Shown here: one piece after another, positions 18,523-26,786 of the stretch
How positions within the stretch are numbered: the stretch's first letter is position 1
Layout: every line of letters starts with the position of its first letter
Source of the DNA: Caldilineaceae bacterium SB0664_bin_27
GTDB taxonomy: Bacteria > Chloroflexota > Anaerolineae > Caldilineales > Caldilineaceae
Direction of reading: 5' to 3'
Length of the DNA: 63,698 nucleotides
Assembly (NCBI GenBank): GCA_009838625.1
Contig: VXRG01000087.1
Location: forward strand, 1-63,698
The notes under the pieces: generated by a model
Database searches by the model: none
What the model was told of the DNA's origin: nothing
Seen by the model: only the letters and a program-made list of their open reading frames with translations
Program-made: the position numbers and the translations under genes

Positions 18523-19257
18523 ATGAAAGACGCGCAGTCACAGGATGCTTTTGGCCTCTTGCTGACACACCATTTCGCAGGTGAGTCGTGCGACGAGTTC
18601 ATCGAGCGCGATGACGGTTATCTGGTCGCAACAGACAATCTGGCAGCATACTTTGCATAGTATTCGGAGTGGCCTCCCCGCTTTCAACAGGCGATGGATT
18701 TCGTGCGCGGGCGAGTACTGGACGTGGGCGTAGGGGCCGGCCGCTTTGCCCTCTACCTGCAGGAGCTGGGGCACGAGGTAGTGGGTATAGACGTGTCGCC
18801 CGGCGCACTAGAGATCTGCCGCAAGCGGGGCGTGGAGAAGGTGCACAGGCTGCCGTTTCATAAGATTGACGCCTCACTGGGTACATTCGACACGGTCCTG
18901 ATGATGGGCAACAACTTCGGACTGTTTGCCAACCCAGGTCGGGCGAAGTGGATGCTGCGCCGCCTCAAAAACCTCACTAGCGGGAATGCCCGCATCGTGG
19001 CCGAATCGCTCGACATCTATGGCACAGACAAGCCGGAGCATCTCAAATACCATGCTCGAAACCGCGACAGGGGGCGGATGGCCGGCGAGATTCGCCTGCG
19101 CGTGCGCCACCGTGAGCTGATCGGCGACTGGTTCGACTACCTCATGGTCTCACAGTCAGAGATGCAGGAGATCTTGGAGGGAACCGGGTGGCGCGTCGCA
19201 GAGTTCATCGGCGGCGCGGGCGGGCAATACGTGGGTGTAATTGAAAAGAAGGTTTGA
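18523..19257 (+). pseudogene. Class I SAM-dependent methyltransferase interrupted by an in-frame amber codon
   Basis: The frame from ATG 18523 encodes MKDAQSQDAFGLLLTHHF, continues to AAYFA at codon 45, meets TAG at 18658-18660, then resumes in the same frame with YSEWPPRFQQAMDFVRG and the SAM-binding motif RVLDVGVGAGRFALYL. The N-terminal part looks like the normal family start (ERDDGY..AAYFA.Y..WP), so a single nonsense change has split one gene of about 244 codons. An internal start at 18694 would give a 187-residue protein that retains motif I but lacks the N-terminal cap. It could be a pseudogene, an N-truncated functional form, a readthrough gene, or a base error in the sequence. Confidence 0.75.
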
Positions 19258-19310
19258 ACCGGCGATGCGCAACAGCCGCCTGCAATTTCCATCTCACACG
19301 GGGATTCACA

Positions 19311-20048
19311 ATGACTCGCAAACTTCTCCTAACCGGCGCGGCCGGCAGGATTGGCAGTTTCTTCCACGACACTTACGCTGACACGTATGAGTTTGTCCTC
19401 ACGGACATCGCAGAACCTGCAGATACCCGGGGCGCTCCGTTCACCAAACTGGACTTGAGCGACTTCGACGCGATCCGTCCACTCTTTGACGGGGTCGATA
19501 CTGTCGTTCACCTTGGCGCCGACCCGAACATGGAGGCCCCGTGGGAGAGCCTGCTGCCCAACAACGTAATCGCCACTTACAATGTGTTTGAAGCGGCCCG
19601 GCTGGCGGCATGCCGGCGGGTCGTCTACGCCAGCAGCATCAACGCGGTGCTGGGCTATCCGCGAGATCAGCAGGTACATACCAGCCAACCGGTCTACCCG
19701 ATCAACCTGTATGGCGCGACAAAATGCTGGGGCGAGGCGCTCGCCCGCTACTACTCGGCCGCACACGGCCTGTCGTCACTCTGCCTTCGTTTTGGCGCGG
19801 TCCAGCCCCGCGACTCCGAGTGGATACATTGGGATCACGAGTACGTCGAGATCATCCAGACGATGAAGGACAATGCAAGTCTGATCGCGGCTGCGGTAGA
19901 GGCGGGCGAGGAGGTCATGTTTGGCAACTTCCACGGCATTTCAGACAACCGCTACAAGAGGCTGGACATGACCGACACAAATGCGATTCTGAACTACAAG
20001 CCGCAGGATGACGCATTCGAGATGGCCCGCCGCCGCGGAAATCTGTAG
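19311..20048 (+). CDS. NAD-dependent epimerase/dehydratase, uronate-dehydrogenase-like SDR
   Basis: An extended SDR of 245 residues. The N-terminal dinucleotide motif is LLTGAAGRIGS, followed by DIAEP and D(L)SD for the adenine-binding acid. The catalytic region shows YASSINAVLGYP and the YxxxK motif as YGATK. Size and motifs fit uronate dehydrogenases, which oxidise galacturonate or glucuronate to the aldarolactone; a lactonase gene lies just downstream on the other strand. Start 19311 is preferred because MTRKLLLTG is a standard SDR N-terminus and GGGGA precedes it; an earlier start at 19254 overlaps the methyltransferase stop and adds 19 atypical residues. Confidence 0.85.
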   Translation: MTRKLLLTGAAGRIGSFFHDTYADTYEFVLTDIAEPADTRGAPFTKLDLSDFDAIRPLFDGVDTVVHLGADPNMEAPWESLLPNNVIATYNVFEAARLAACRRVVYASSINAVLGYPRDQQVHTSQPVYPINLYGATKCWGEALARYYSAAHGLSSLCLRFGAVQPRDSEWIHWDHEYVEIIQTMKDNASLIAAAVEAGEEVMFGNFHGISDNRYKRLDMTDTNAILNYKPQDDAFEMARRRGNL

Positions 20049-20081
20049 CCCCGCCGTGCGCAGCTTGCCACTGCCCGGTGC

Positions 20082-20303
20082 TCAGCCCAGGGCCTTCAGT
20101 TCCTCGTCAATGGCCTGCAGCTTCTCCTGGGAGAGGCCTGCCTCGGCCGCCTCCGGGTAGTAGGAAATCTGCTGTAAGGTCATGTGCATGGCCATGGGCA
20201 GGTCAGGGTGGGAAGAGGCGCCAGGCATGTGCCTTTCCAAAACGGCCTTTGCGCGCTCGTCACTGAGTACATCCTGCAACGTCGAATGGATGCTGAAAGA
20301 CAT
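20082..20303 (-). CDS. Small conserved-looking hypothetical protein
   Basis: A 73-residue soluble protein starting at ATG 20303, eight bases after AAGGAG. It reads as a helical bundle: DVLSDERAKAVLERHMPG, then a segment SSHPDLPMAMHMTLQQISYY, then a helix AGLSQEKLQAIDEELKAL. I have the impression of having seen similar sequences as C-terminal helical modules in glycosyl hydrolase or beta-lactamase-related proteins, where the element is stand-alone or fused, but this is memory, not a search. It sits 29 bases after the lactonase gene start-side on the same strand and is probably cotranscribed. Confidence 0.65.
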   Translation of the reverse strand: MSFSIHSTLQDVLSDERAKAVLERHMPGASSHPDLPMAMHMTLQQISYYPEAAEAGLSQEKLQAIDEELKALG

Positions 20304-20335
20304 CAAGGAATCTCCTTCACTTAGTTGTTCTGAAT

Positions 20336-21316
20336 TCAGGGATGCTGTGCACCGGCCGTTTCAACGTAGACCGCGTAGAGCGACTGGCTGCCCGCCATAA
20401 ACAGCCTGTTCTTTTCCGCCCCTCCAAAACAGAGATTTGCGCAGATTTCGGGCAGATGGATCTGGCCGATGAGGGTTCCGTCCGGCGCGTAGCAGTGGGC
20501 GCCGTCGAAGCCAGGGCCGGCCCAACCGGCCGCGGCCCAAAGGTTGCCGTCCACATCGCATCGGATTCCGTCGGCCATGCCGGGGTTCATGTCGACAAAG
20601 ACGCGGCCATTCTCAAGGAGGTTGTCCGCAGTTACGTCGAAGACACGAATGTGTGAGGGGCCGTCCGGGTCGTGGGACCGACCCGTATCGACGATATACA
20701 GGAGGTCTTCACCGGGCGAAAAACAGAGTCCGTTGGGGCGCAGAAAGTCGTCGGCAACAATGGTTGCGGCGCCGGATTCCGGATCGAGGCGGTAGACCCG
20801 GTTGGGCAGTTCGGCCTCTGCGACCTTGCCTTCATAGTTGAGCATAATGCCGTAACCGGGGTCGGTGAACCAGACGCTGCCGTCTGAGTGGACCACCACG
20901 TCGTTAGGCGAGTTGAGGCTTTTTCCTTCGAAGCTGTCCATCAGGACGGTTATCGAACCGTCATGCTCAGTCCGGGATACCCGGCGGCCGGTGTGCTCGC
21001 AGGAAACGAGCCTCCCCTGACGGTCGCGCGTGTTGCCGTTGCTATGGTGGGAAGGGTTGCGATAGACGCTGACCTCCTGGCTCTCCTCGTTCCAACGCAG
21101 CATCCGGTTGTTGGGAATGTCGCTCCAGATCAGGCAGCGGGCGTCCCCAAACCAGACAGGGCCTTCGGCCCAGCGGCATCCGGTGAAGAGACGCTCGACG
21201 ACAGCGTTGCCGATCCTGTACTTGCTGAAGCTATCGTCAAGCACCTCGACGGCGGGGTCGGGGTAACGAACTACTCCCCCGCTCCAGTCCCGCTCTGCCA
21301 GTGACGGCGTGGACAT
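20336..21316 (-). CDS. SMP-30/gluconolactonase family lactonase (copy 2)
   Basis: A 326-residue beta-propeller lactonase with metal-site residues in CRWAEGPVWF, SLNSPNDVVVH and MADGIRCD. It is about 30 residues longer than copy 1 at 11450 through an N-terminal extension. It lies upstream of the small helical gene on the same strand and next to the uronate-dehydrogenase-like SDR and xylonate dehydratase, so hydrolysis of aldonic or aldaric lactones is a reasonable role. No signal peptide. Confidence 0.9.
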   Translation of the reverse strand: MSTPSLAERDWSGGVVRYPDPAVEVLDDSFSKYRIGNAVVERLFTGCRWAEGPVWFGDARCLIWSDIPNNRMLRWNEESQEVSVYRNPSHHSNGNTRDRQGRLVSCEHTGRRVSRTEHDGSITVLMDSFEGKSLNSPNDVVVHSDGSVWFTDPGYGIMLNYEGKVAEAELPNRVYRLDPESGAATIVADDFLRPNGLCFSPGEDLLYIVDTGRSHDPDGPSHIRVFDVTADNLLENGRVFVDMNPGMADGIRCDVDGNLWAAAGWAGPGFDGAHCYAPDGTLIGQIHLPEICANLCFGGAEKNRLFMAGSQSLYAVYVETAGAQHP

Positions 21317-21419
21317 GACAGTTTCTCCTTAGTAATGAACGGTGAATGAGGATTCTTCTTACCTTGGACATTATCGCAGACGAGACGCCTCGCTGCACAG
21401 ATTCACTGGGTCGGGAAAC

Positions 21420-23360
21420 TCACAACGGCCATAGAAGCGGAATCAACGCGGTTGCCAGCGCCCACATGATAATTGTCAGAGGTATCCCGATCCGCAGATA
21501 GTCGCCGAAGGTGTATCCGCCGGCGCCCCTGACGATGGCGTTGGTCTGATAGCCCATTGGCGTCATGAAGCTCGCTGATGCGCCAAATGCGATCGTCATC
21601 AGCAGGGGCTGGGGATTCACTTGCAAGGTAGCGGCCATGGAGAGGGCGATAGGTGTGAGAAGGACGGCGACCGCGTTGTTGCTGATCAGTTGTGTCAGCA
21701 GGCTGGTGAAGAGATAGAAGAGAGAGAGCATGACGACCGGGCTGACCTGGCCGGAGACCAAGATCAGTTGATCTACCAACAGCTGAGCGAGCCCGGTCTT
21801 CTGCATCGCGGTACCCAATGGAATCGTTCCCGCGAGCAGCAACAGCGTTGACCCATCGAGCGACGACATCGCCTCGTCGGTGCGCAGGCAGCGTGTCGCG
21901 ACCATCAGAGCAGCCCCGCCCAGCGCCAGCAAGACGATAGGAATCTCGGTCAGGCTGGCCAACAGGATTACCGCCCCCATTATAATGAGAGCGAGGCGGT
22001 TCTTGGCACGTCGGGCGATCGCCGATTCAACGCCCTCCACAAGAAGCAGTTTGAACTGCTCGCTCACAGCGTGCAGGCCGGACCGGGCCCCCTGCAGGAG
22101 CAGGACATCCCCGCTATTGAGGCGTGCATGTCTCGGGCCAACCCGGCGTTGACCGCCTCTGCGCTGCAGGCCCAGCACATGAACCTGGTGACTCTCCTCG
22201 AATTCCAACTGCGCCAACTGGCGACCGATGGCTACCGAGTCCGGCAGAATGACCGCTTCGACGATACGGGTTGAAGGCAGCGCACCCGCCGACCTGTCGG
22301 AAGGGGGCGGCGCAAACTGTCCCGGCTCCGGCACAGAGGCCGAGTAGGTTTCAATAAAGCGGGAAATCACCGGCGGCGCCCCGCAAATGACCAGCACGTC
22401 GCCCTCCTGTATTCGAAGCAGCTCCGCCTCCTCCGCCTCGAAGCGTCTAACCAGACCAAAGCGCGACGGTCGGGGCCGGCGGGCGCGGTGGGGTCTGCCA
22501 TCGCGCAGGAGTTCGAGCAGTTCGATCCGTTCATGTGCTGAATCGCCGTTGTCGTGAAGCGCCCCACGCAGGTGTGTCAGGCGCCGGTGGTGCCGCTCCG
22601 ACCTGCGCCGGGAGAACCGGGCGCCGGCTGCCTCGCTGAACAGTTCGCCAACATTCTGGCCCAAAAGAGGGCTTGCCTTCTCCACGATCAGTTCGGCGAC
22701 GAATGGCGTGCTCAGGTGGCGGCCTTCGCCCAGGCTACCCGCAGGCGATCTGTCCGGCAGAAGCTTCTGACTCGTGAGAACGACAAATATGCCGCCGGCG
22801 ACCGTGAAGATAAGGCCGAGAGGCGTGAAGGTCAACAGGTTGAATCCGGGTCCTCCCGCGGCCCTGTAAAGATCATCAACCAGGATGTTGGTGCTGGTGC
22901 CCAGCAGAGTGATGGTACCGCCCAACACGGCGAAGTAGCTGAGAGGAATGAGCAGTTTTGACGGCTGGATGCGGAAGCGCTGGCTGAGAGAAAGGACCAC
23001 CGGCGCCATCATAACGACGACAGGCGTGTTATTCATAATTGCGCTCGCCAGAGGAATGACGCCCCCCAACAGGATCAACAGCCGGCGGGGACTGCCGCCT
23101 GAGAAGCGCGCCAGGCCGATCGTCACGATTTCGAGCGCACCGGTGCGAAGCAGGCCTCCACTTATTACGAACATTGCGCCCACCGTAATGGTGGCCGTGC
23201 TGGCAAACCCGGACAGCGCCTCGCCAGTACTCAGAATCCCGGAAAGGGCAAGGGCCGCTATGGCCAGAGCCGAGGTAGTCTCTGTTGCCAACCAGTCGGT
23301 CAGATAGAGATAGGTCGCCACCACAAGTATGACGACAAGCAGGATCATTTCAGCAGTCAT
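21420..23360 (-). CDS. SLC13/DASS-family carrier with central RCK_C (TrkA-C) domains
   Basis: An integral membrane carrier of 646 residues. About 12 transmembrane helices are divided by a cytoplasmic segment (roughly 205-425) that carries two RCK_C-like domains, a layout typical of the bacterial SLC13 group with inserted TrkA-C domains. The two membrane halves each hold the SNT/NNT-type motif: MNNTPVVVMMAP near 110 and SNNAVAVLLTP near 570. Members transport sulfate, dicarboxylates or other anions with sodium; the substrate is not deducible here. One Arg/His-rich stretch near 247-300 looks less conserved and might reflect local divergence. Monocistronic. Confidence 0.88.
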   Translation of the reverse strand: MTAEMILLVVILVVATYLYLTDWLATETTSALAIAALALSGILSTGEALSGFASTATITVGAMFVISGGLLRTGALEIVTIGLARFSGGSPRRLLILLGGVIPLASAIMNNTPVVVMMAPVVLSLSQRFRIQPSKLLIPLSYFAVLGGTITLLGTSTNILVDDLYRAAGGPGFNLLTFTPLGLIFTVAGGIFVVLTSQKLLPDRSPAGSLGEGRHLSTPFVAELIVEKASPLLGQNVGELFSEAAGARFSRRRSERHHRRLTHLRGALHDNGDSAHERIELLELLRDGRPHRARRPRPSRFGLVRRFEAEEAELLRIQEGDVLVICGAPPVISRFIETYSASVPEPGQFAPPPSDRSAGALPSTRIVEAVILPDSVAIGRQLAQLEFEESHQVHVLGLQRRGGQRRVGPRHARLNSGDVLLLQGARSGLHAVSEQFKLLLVEGVESAIARRAKNRLALIIMGAVILLASLTEIPIVLLALGGAALMVATRCLRTDEAMSSLDGSTLLLLAGTIPLGTAMQKTGLAQLLVDQLILVSGQVSPVVMLSLFYLFTSLLTQLISNNAVAVLLTPIALSMAATLQVNPQPLLMTIAFGASASFMTPMGYQTNAIVRGAGGYTFGDYLRIGIPLTIIMWALATALIPLLWPL

Positions 23361-23722
23361 TGAAGTTTTTTTCTAGGCGGCAGTGGCTTGGGTGATTTCT
23401 CATGTGGGACAATTCGATATTGACGGCAATAGACGTTTTTGAAATCCGCGACTATCAGGGATGACGAATGTCCGCAAGGACGCAGGAGTACTGTATTGCC
23501 TTGACTGGCCCAACTGAGCAAGAATTCGCATAGCAATCCTCTCTCGCCGGGCTTACTGAACTGGAAGTTTCGAGCGGGGACAGGTATCAGGATACTGTTT
23601 TGAATGTCGCGAGTCAAGCCTTAGCGTCAGCGCAATCGCATCTAATCCGGTTTGCCAGCATAGCCGAAGGTGGTCAGAGGTCGGCGGAACTGCAGTGGTT
23701 AGATGTGGGAGGCGAAGAGGCC

Positions 23723-23756
23723 GGGGGAGCGAGGGCAGGCACAAGGCCTGCCCCTA
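23723..23756. repeat. Dispersed palindromic repeat, copy B
   Basis: GGGCAGGC (23733-23740) and GCCTGCCC (23746-23753) form a perfect 8 bp stem around ACAAG. The flanks (G-run plus AGCGAG before, CCTAC after) match copy A at 553-586. This looks like a REP-type dispersed element. Confidence 0.65.
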
Positions 23757-23895
23757 CAGTAGATTGAGGGGGACGGCGGCGGGGGCGATTCAGCTGCCGT
23801 TAAGTCGATTTCTTACAGGCCACAAATGTGTCGCCGGCACAGGATTGCAAGTGCTCACACCCACTATATGATGCTCGCGAATGGAGGCATTCGGG

Positions 23896-23924
23896 TTGAC
23901 GGTATACATCCGCCGTGATAAGGT
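23896..23924 (+). promoter_or_regulatory. Putative sigma-70 promoter for the sialidase-like gene
   Basis: TTGACG at 23896-23901 and TAAGGT at 23919-23924 are separated by exactly 17 bases and lie 82 bases before ATG 24007. The -35 is near consensus; the -10 is weak. Sequence-only prediction. Confidence 0.35.
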
Positions 23925-24006
23925 TCGTGTAATCATTTTGAGGGCTTATTGACGGAGGAAGGCCCATACCAGGCTCTTCTGAACAGTGATCGCGGGGGTC
24001 CAAACC

Positions 24007-25080
24007 ATGAGCGAATCGACCGGTGAGAATAGTTCAACTGAGCGCTGGATTGACCCAGTTTGCCTACCTCTGTCGATCGACGCGCAACGACCGTTTGTCA
24101 GATTGCCAGACGGCGAGCTGATGGCGGTAGAAGGAAATGCTACAGTTGTCAGCACCGACAATGGAGTCAGTTGGCAGGCACCTCGCCCGATCTACCGCGG
24201 CGATGAACCCGGCCTACCCTCCCCGGGACCAGGAATACCACGGAACTCAGGTCAGTTGATGGTCACCCGTGACGGCGTACTGGTCTTCGTCTGGATTGAT
24301 AAGCGAGTTCTGAACTGGGATGACGCGACCCGTGAACCGGGCGCCGATGCTCGGGGCGACCTCTGGGCGATTCGCAGCCTGGACAAGGGCGAAAGCTGGA
24401 TTGACCGCCAGCGTCTCTTTGAGGGCGTATGCGGCCACCCGCCTATCAACATTATCGAAACTGCCAACGGCCGTATCGTTGTGACCAACCAGTTCTATCT
24501 GCGCCGCCCAGGGAGGAACGCGGTTCGCGTCTACTCGTCTGGCGATGGAGGAAGGAGCTGGCGCGGCAGCAACATTATCGACCTGGGTGGACACGGTCAC
24601 CACGACGGCGCGTTTGAACCGACCTTCGTTCAGAGGCGGGACGGTACCCTTTGGATGCTGATTCGCACGAACTGGGACCGTTTCTGGGAGGCTATATCCT
24701 ATGATGAGGGTCTGTCCTGGCGCATCATTCGGCCCAGCTCGATCGAGGCCAGTACGTCGCCAGGCTATCTGGCCCGACTACAGAGCGGCCGTCTTCTTCT
24801 TGTCTGGAACCGGCTCCATCCCGAGGGGACCGAAAGTTATGCCCGCCGCAGCGGCCAGCTGTCGGAGGACGAAGCCAGCTGGCACCGAGAGGAGCTGTCG
24901 ATCGCTTTTTCAGAGGACGAGGGCGGGAGATGGTCAACTCCTCGCGTCATTGCCCGAGAGAAAGACGCGTGGATTTCATATCCATACGTATTTGAACATG
25001 CCCCGGGTCAACTCTGGATCCTGACCGGGCAAGGGGATCTGCGATTGCGTGTAGCGGAAGAGGATCTTCTGGGCAGGTGA
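24007..25080 (+). CDS. Sialidase-like (BNR/Asp-box) beta-propeller protein
   Basis: A 357-residue protein with five Asp-box motifs (S-x-D-x-G-x-x-W) at about 49, 124, 178, 231 and 302: STDNGVSW, SLDKGESW, SGDGGRSW, SYDEGLSW, SEDEGGRW. This is the signature of six-bladed sialidase-fold propellers. No signal peptide is present, so it is probably cytoplasmic, and it could be an exo-sialidase-like glycosidase or a non-catalytic relative. I choose ATG 24007, after GGGGG; an in-frame GTG at 23986 would add seven residues. Monocistronic. Confidence 0.85.
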   Translation: MSESTGENSSTERWIDPVCLPLSIDAQRPFVRLPDGELMAVEGNATVVSTDNGVSWQAPRPIYRGDEPGLPSPGPGIPRNSGQLMVTRDGVLVFVWIDKRVLNWDDATREPGADARGDLWAIRSLDKGESWIDRQRLFEGVCGHPPINIIETANGRIVVTNQFYLRRPGRNAVRVYSSGDGGRSWRGSNIIDLGGHGHHDGAFEPTFVQRRDGTLWMLIRTNWDRFWEAISYDEGLSWRIIRPSSIEASTSPGYLARLQSGRLLLVWNRLHPEGTESYARRSGQLSEDEASWHREELSIAFSEDEGGRWSTPRVIAREKDAWISYPYVFEHAPGQLWILTGQGDLRLRVAEEDLLGR

Positions 25081-25206
25081 ATCTGACTACAGAGTGTAGA
25101 CGCCAAAGAAGCACAGCAGGCGAGGAAGTAAACGAAAAGTCCTGAGAGAGAGTATGGGTCGAGGTCAGACCCTAAAACTGGCAGCTACCGAGAAAGCTAG
25201 CAAGAG

Positions 25207-25278
25207 AGCGGGCGAACGGACTCGAACCGTCGACATTCAGCTTGGGAAGCTGACGTTCTACCACTGAACTACGCCCGC
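25207..25278 (-). tRNA. tRNA-Gly (anticodon CCC)
   Basis: The reverse complement folds as a full cloverleaf: acceptor GCGGGCG/CGCCCGC, D-arm GTTC..GAAC, anticodon stem TCAGC/GCTGA around the loop TTCCCAA, and T-arm GACGG-TTCGAGT-CCGTT. The loop gives anticodon CCC, reading GGG. The discriminator is U, as in other glycine tRNAs, and CCA is not encoded. 72 bases. Confidence 0.95.
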
Positions 25279-25557
25279 AAAGAGAATCGTTCTGGAGATT
25301 CGCATAGCGGCTAGTGAGGCATGCGATCTCTTTCCCCTATAGTATAGGCGCCATTTTGCACTGTCAAATCAGCGAAATCGTCGCTTGCGCTATGCATTTG
25401 TTTCGTGTAAAACTAAGATGTGGATTCCTACGCCTTCAGTACAGGCGACCCCCCATGATTCACAAGTCGAGAACAGACCTTTCGGGAAAACACGTTCCGG
25501 GTATGGCCTAAACTTGATGCAACTTACAAGAAATTCGCAATAGGAGGAAACGTTAGA

Positions 25558-26643
25558 ATGATACAGTTTGACTTTGGCCGCCTGGAACAAGTGGAACTGC
25601 GCACAGTATGGGTGAGCGAGGACAGCGACTTTGCCACTTGGCTAGCCCGGGGCGACAGTCTGGCCCTCCTAGGCGAGGCGATCAACATGGACCTGGAGCT
25701 GGAGGACATGGAGGGTTGGGTCTCACCATACCCCAGGGGCGTGGTCTGCCGAAGTCGGGGCAGCGGCGGTTACGTCGTAGTCGAGAATCAACTGGAACAT
25801 ACCGACCAGAGCCACTTAGGCCAGCTTCTTACCTACGCAGCAGAGTTGAAGGCGGTCACAATGGTCTGGGTGGCCGCGAAATTTACGCAGGAAGATCAAA
25901 ATACGCTCAACTGGTTGAACGAGATTACCACTGAAAACATACGCTTCTTCGGTTTGGAAGTTGAGCTTTGGAGAATCGGTGAGTCCCCCCTTGCTCCCAA
26001 GTTCTTTCTTGTCAGCAAGCCAAGCGGCTGGGAGGAAAGCACGGTTGCGTCCGAAAGCGGCGTTCCTGACCACACGACGGCCCCGATTCCAGCACCAACC
26101 CCAGTTCCGAGCCCTGCTCCGGCGCCTGAGACGGAAGAGACATCACTAGAGGATCAGTTACAACAGGTCGAGAACGAACTGCAACTGGAATACCAGCTCG
26201 TAGAAAACGAACTGCAAATGGAGTACTGGCAAGCTTTGCGACAACACCTGGAAGACAGCGGGAGCTTCATCCGTCCCGGCACACCTCGTTCACAAAACTG
26301 GATGAACTTCGATGTCGGCCACTGGCGCCTGCGAATGACAGCCTTCAACAACATGCGAGAAGGCGGGATCGGCGTACAGTTGGTGATTCGCGAAGGTGAC
26401 GCCGAAGTCTCCTACAATACACTTTATCAGCAACGCGGGGAGATCGGTGCCGAGATAGGCGACGCACTGGAGTGGCGCGAGCTGCCCGAGCACAAGCAGG
26501 GCCAAGTGATGCTGCGCAAGTACAACGCCGACCCGACCAACCGGTCACAATGGACGGGACAGCACGACTGGTTCAAAGAAAAATTGGAAGCGTTTGACCG
26601 GGCATTCCGCCCGCGAATTTCGACTTTCGGCGCCGCAAATTAG
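25558..26643 (+). CDS. DUF4268 domain protein with nuclease-like N-terminal domain
   Basis: A 361-residue protein in three parts. Residues 1-155 form an alpha/beta domain with YVVVENQLEHTDQSHLGQLLTYA (E76-x-Q78), which resembles the catalytic strand of PD-(D/E)xK nucleases with Q in place of K. A Pro/Ala-rich linker (about 174-195) follows, then a charged helix with two near-identical copies of the QxVENELQ(L/M)EY unit (196-222). The C-terminal DUF4268 domain (225-361) ends the protein. AGGAGG stands 11 bases before the ATG. It is followed by a strong terminator, so it is a single-gene unit beside tRNA-Gly. Function unknown; nuclease activity is inference. Confidence 0.75.
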   Translation: MIQFDFGRLEQVELRTVWVSEDSDFATWLARGDSLALLGEAINMDLELEDMEGWVSPYPRGVVCRSRGSGGYVVVENQLEHTDQSHLGQLLTYAAELKAVTMVWVAAKFTQEDQNTLNWLNEITTENIRFFGLEVELWRIGESPLAPKFFLVSKPSGWEESTVASESGVPDHTTAPIPAPTPVPSPAPAPETEETSLEDQLQQVENELQLEYQLVENELQMEYWQALRQHLEDSGSFIRPGTPRSQNWMNFDVGHWRLRMTAFNNMREGGIGVQLVIREGDAEVSYNTLYQQRGEIGAEIGDALEWRELPEHKQGQVMLRKYNADPTNRSQWTGQHDWFKEKLEAFDRAFRPRISTFGAAN

Positions 26644-26702
26644 AAGCGCTGCAGGTCTCGAAGTTTTCCGTCCTGTACTTTCAGGTCTTATCAGACTTAA
26701 CG

Positions 26703-26748
26703 GCCCATACCGGTTCTGCAAGGACAGTGCCGTATGGGCTGGTTTTTT
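26703..26748 (+). terminator. Rho-independent terminator of the DUF4268 gene
   Basis: GCCCATAC (26703-26710) pairs with GTATGGGC (26732-26739), followed by TGGTTTTTT. It begins 60 bases after the stop codon and reads in the gene's direction. It also lies between this gene and the convergent aminopeptidase gene. Confidence 0.8.
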
Positions 26749-26786
26749 CCCTCACACTTTGGCGGCAGTTCTCTCCCCGCCGCCGC

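Larger units (their letters stand above)
23361..24006. other. Intergenic region with repeat and putative promoter
   Basis: About 645 bases between divergently transcribed carrier and sialidase-like genes. It contains the second copy of the dispersed hairpin repeat and a candidate promoter for the sialidase-like gene. No supported coding region. Confidence 0.5.

Noticed and set aside
25207..25278. tRNA-Gly as an integration site for a mobile island
   Set aside because: No integrase, direct repeat of the tRNA 3' end or island-like set of genes is visible near it.
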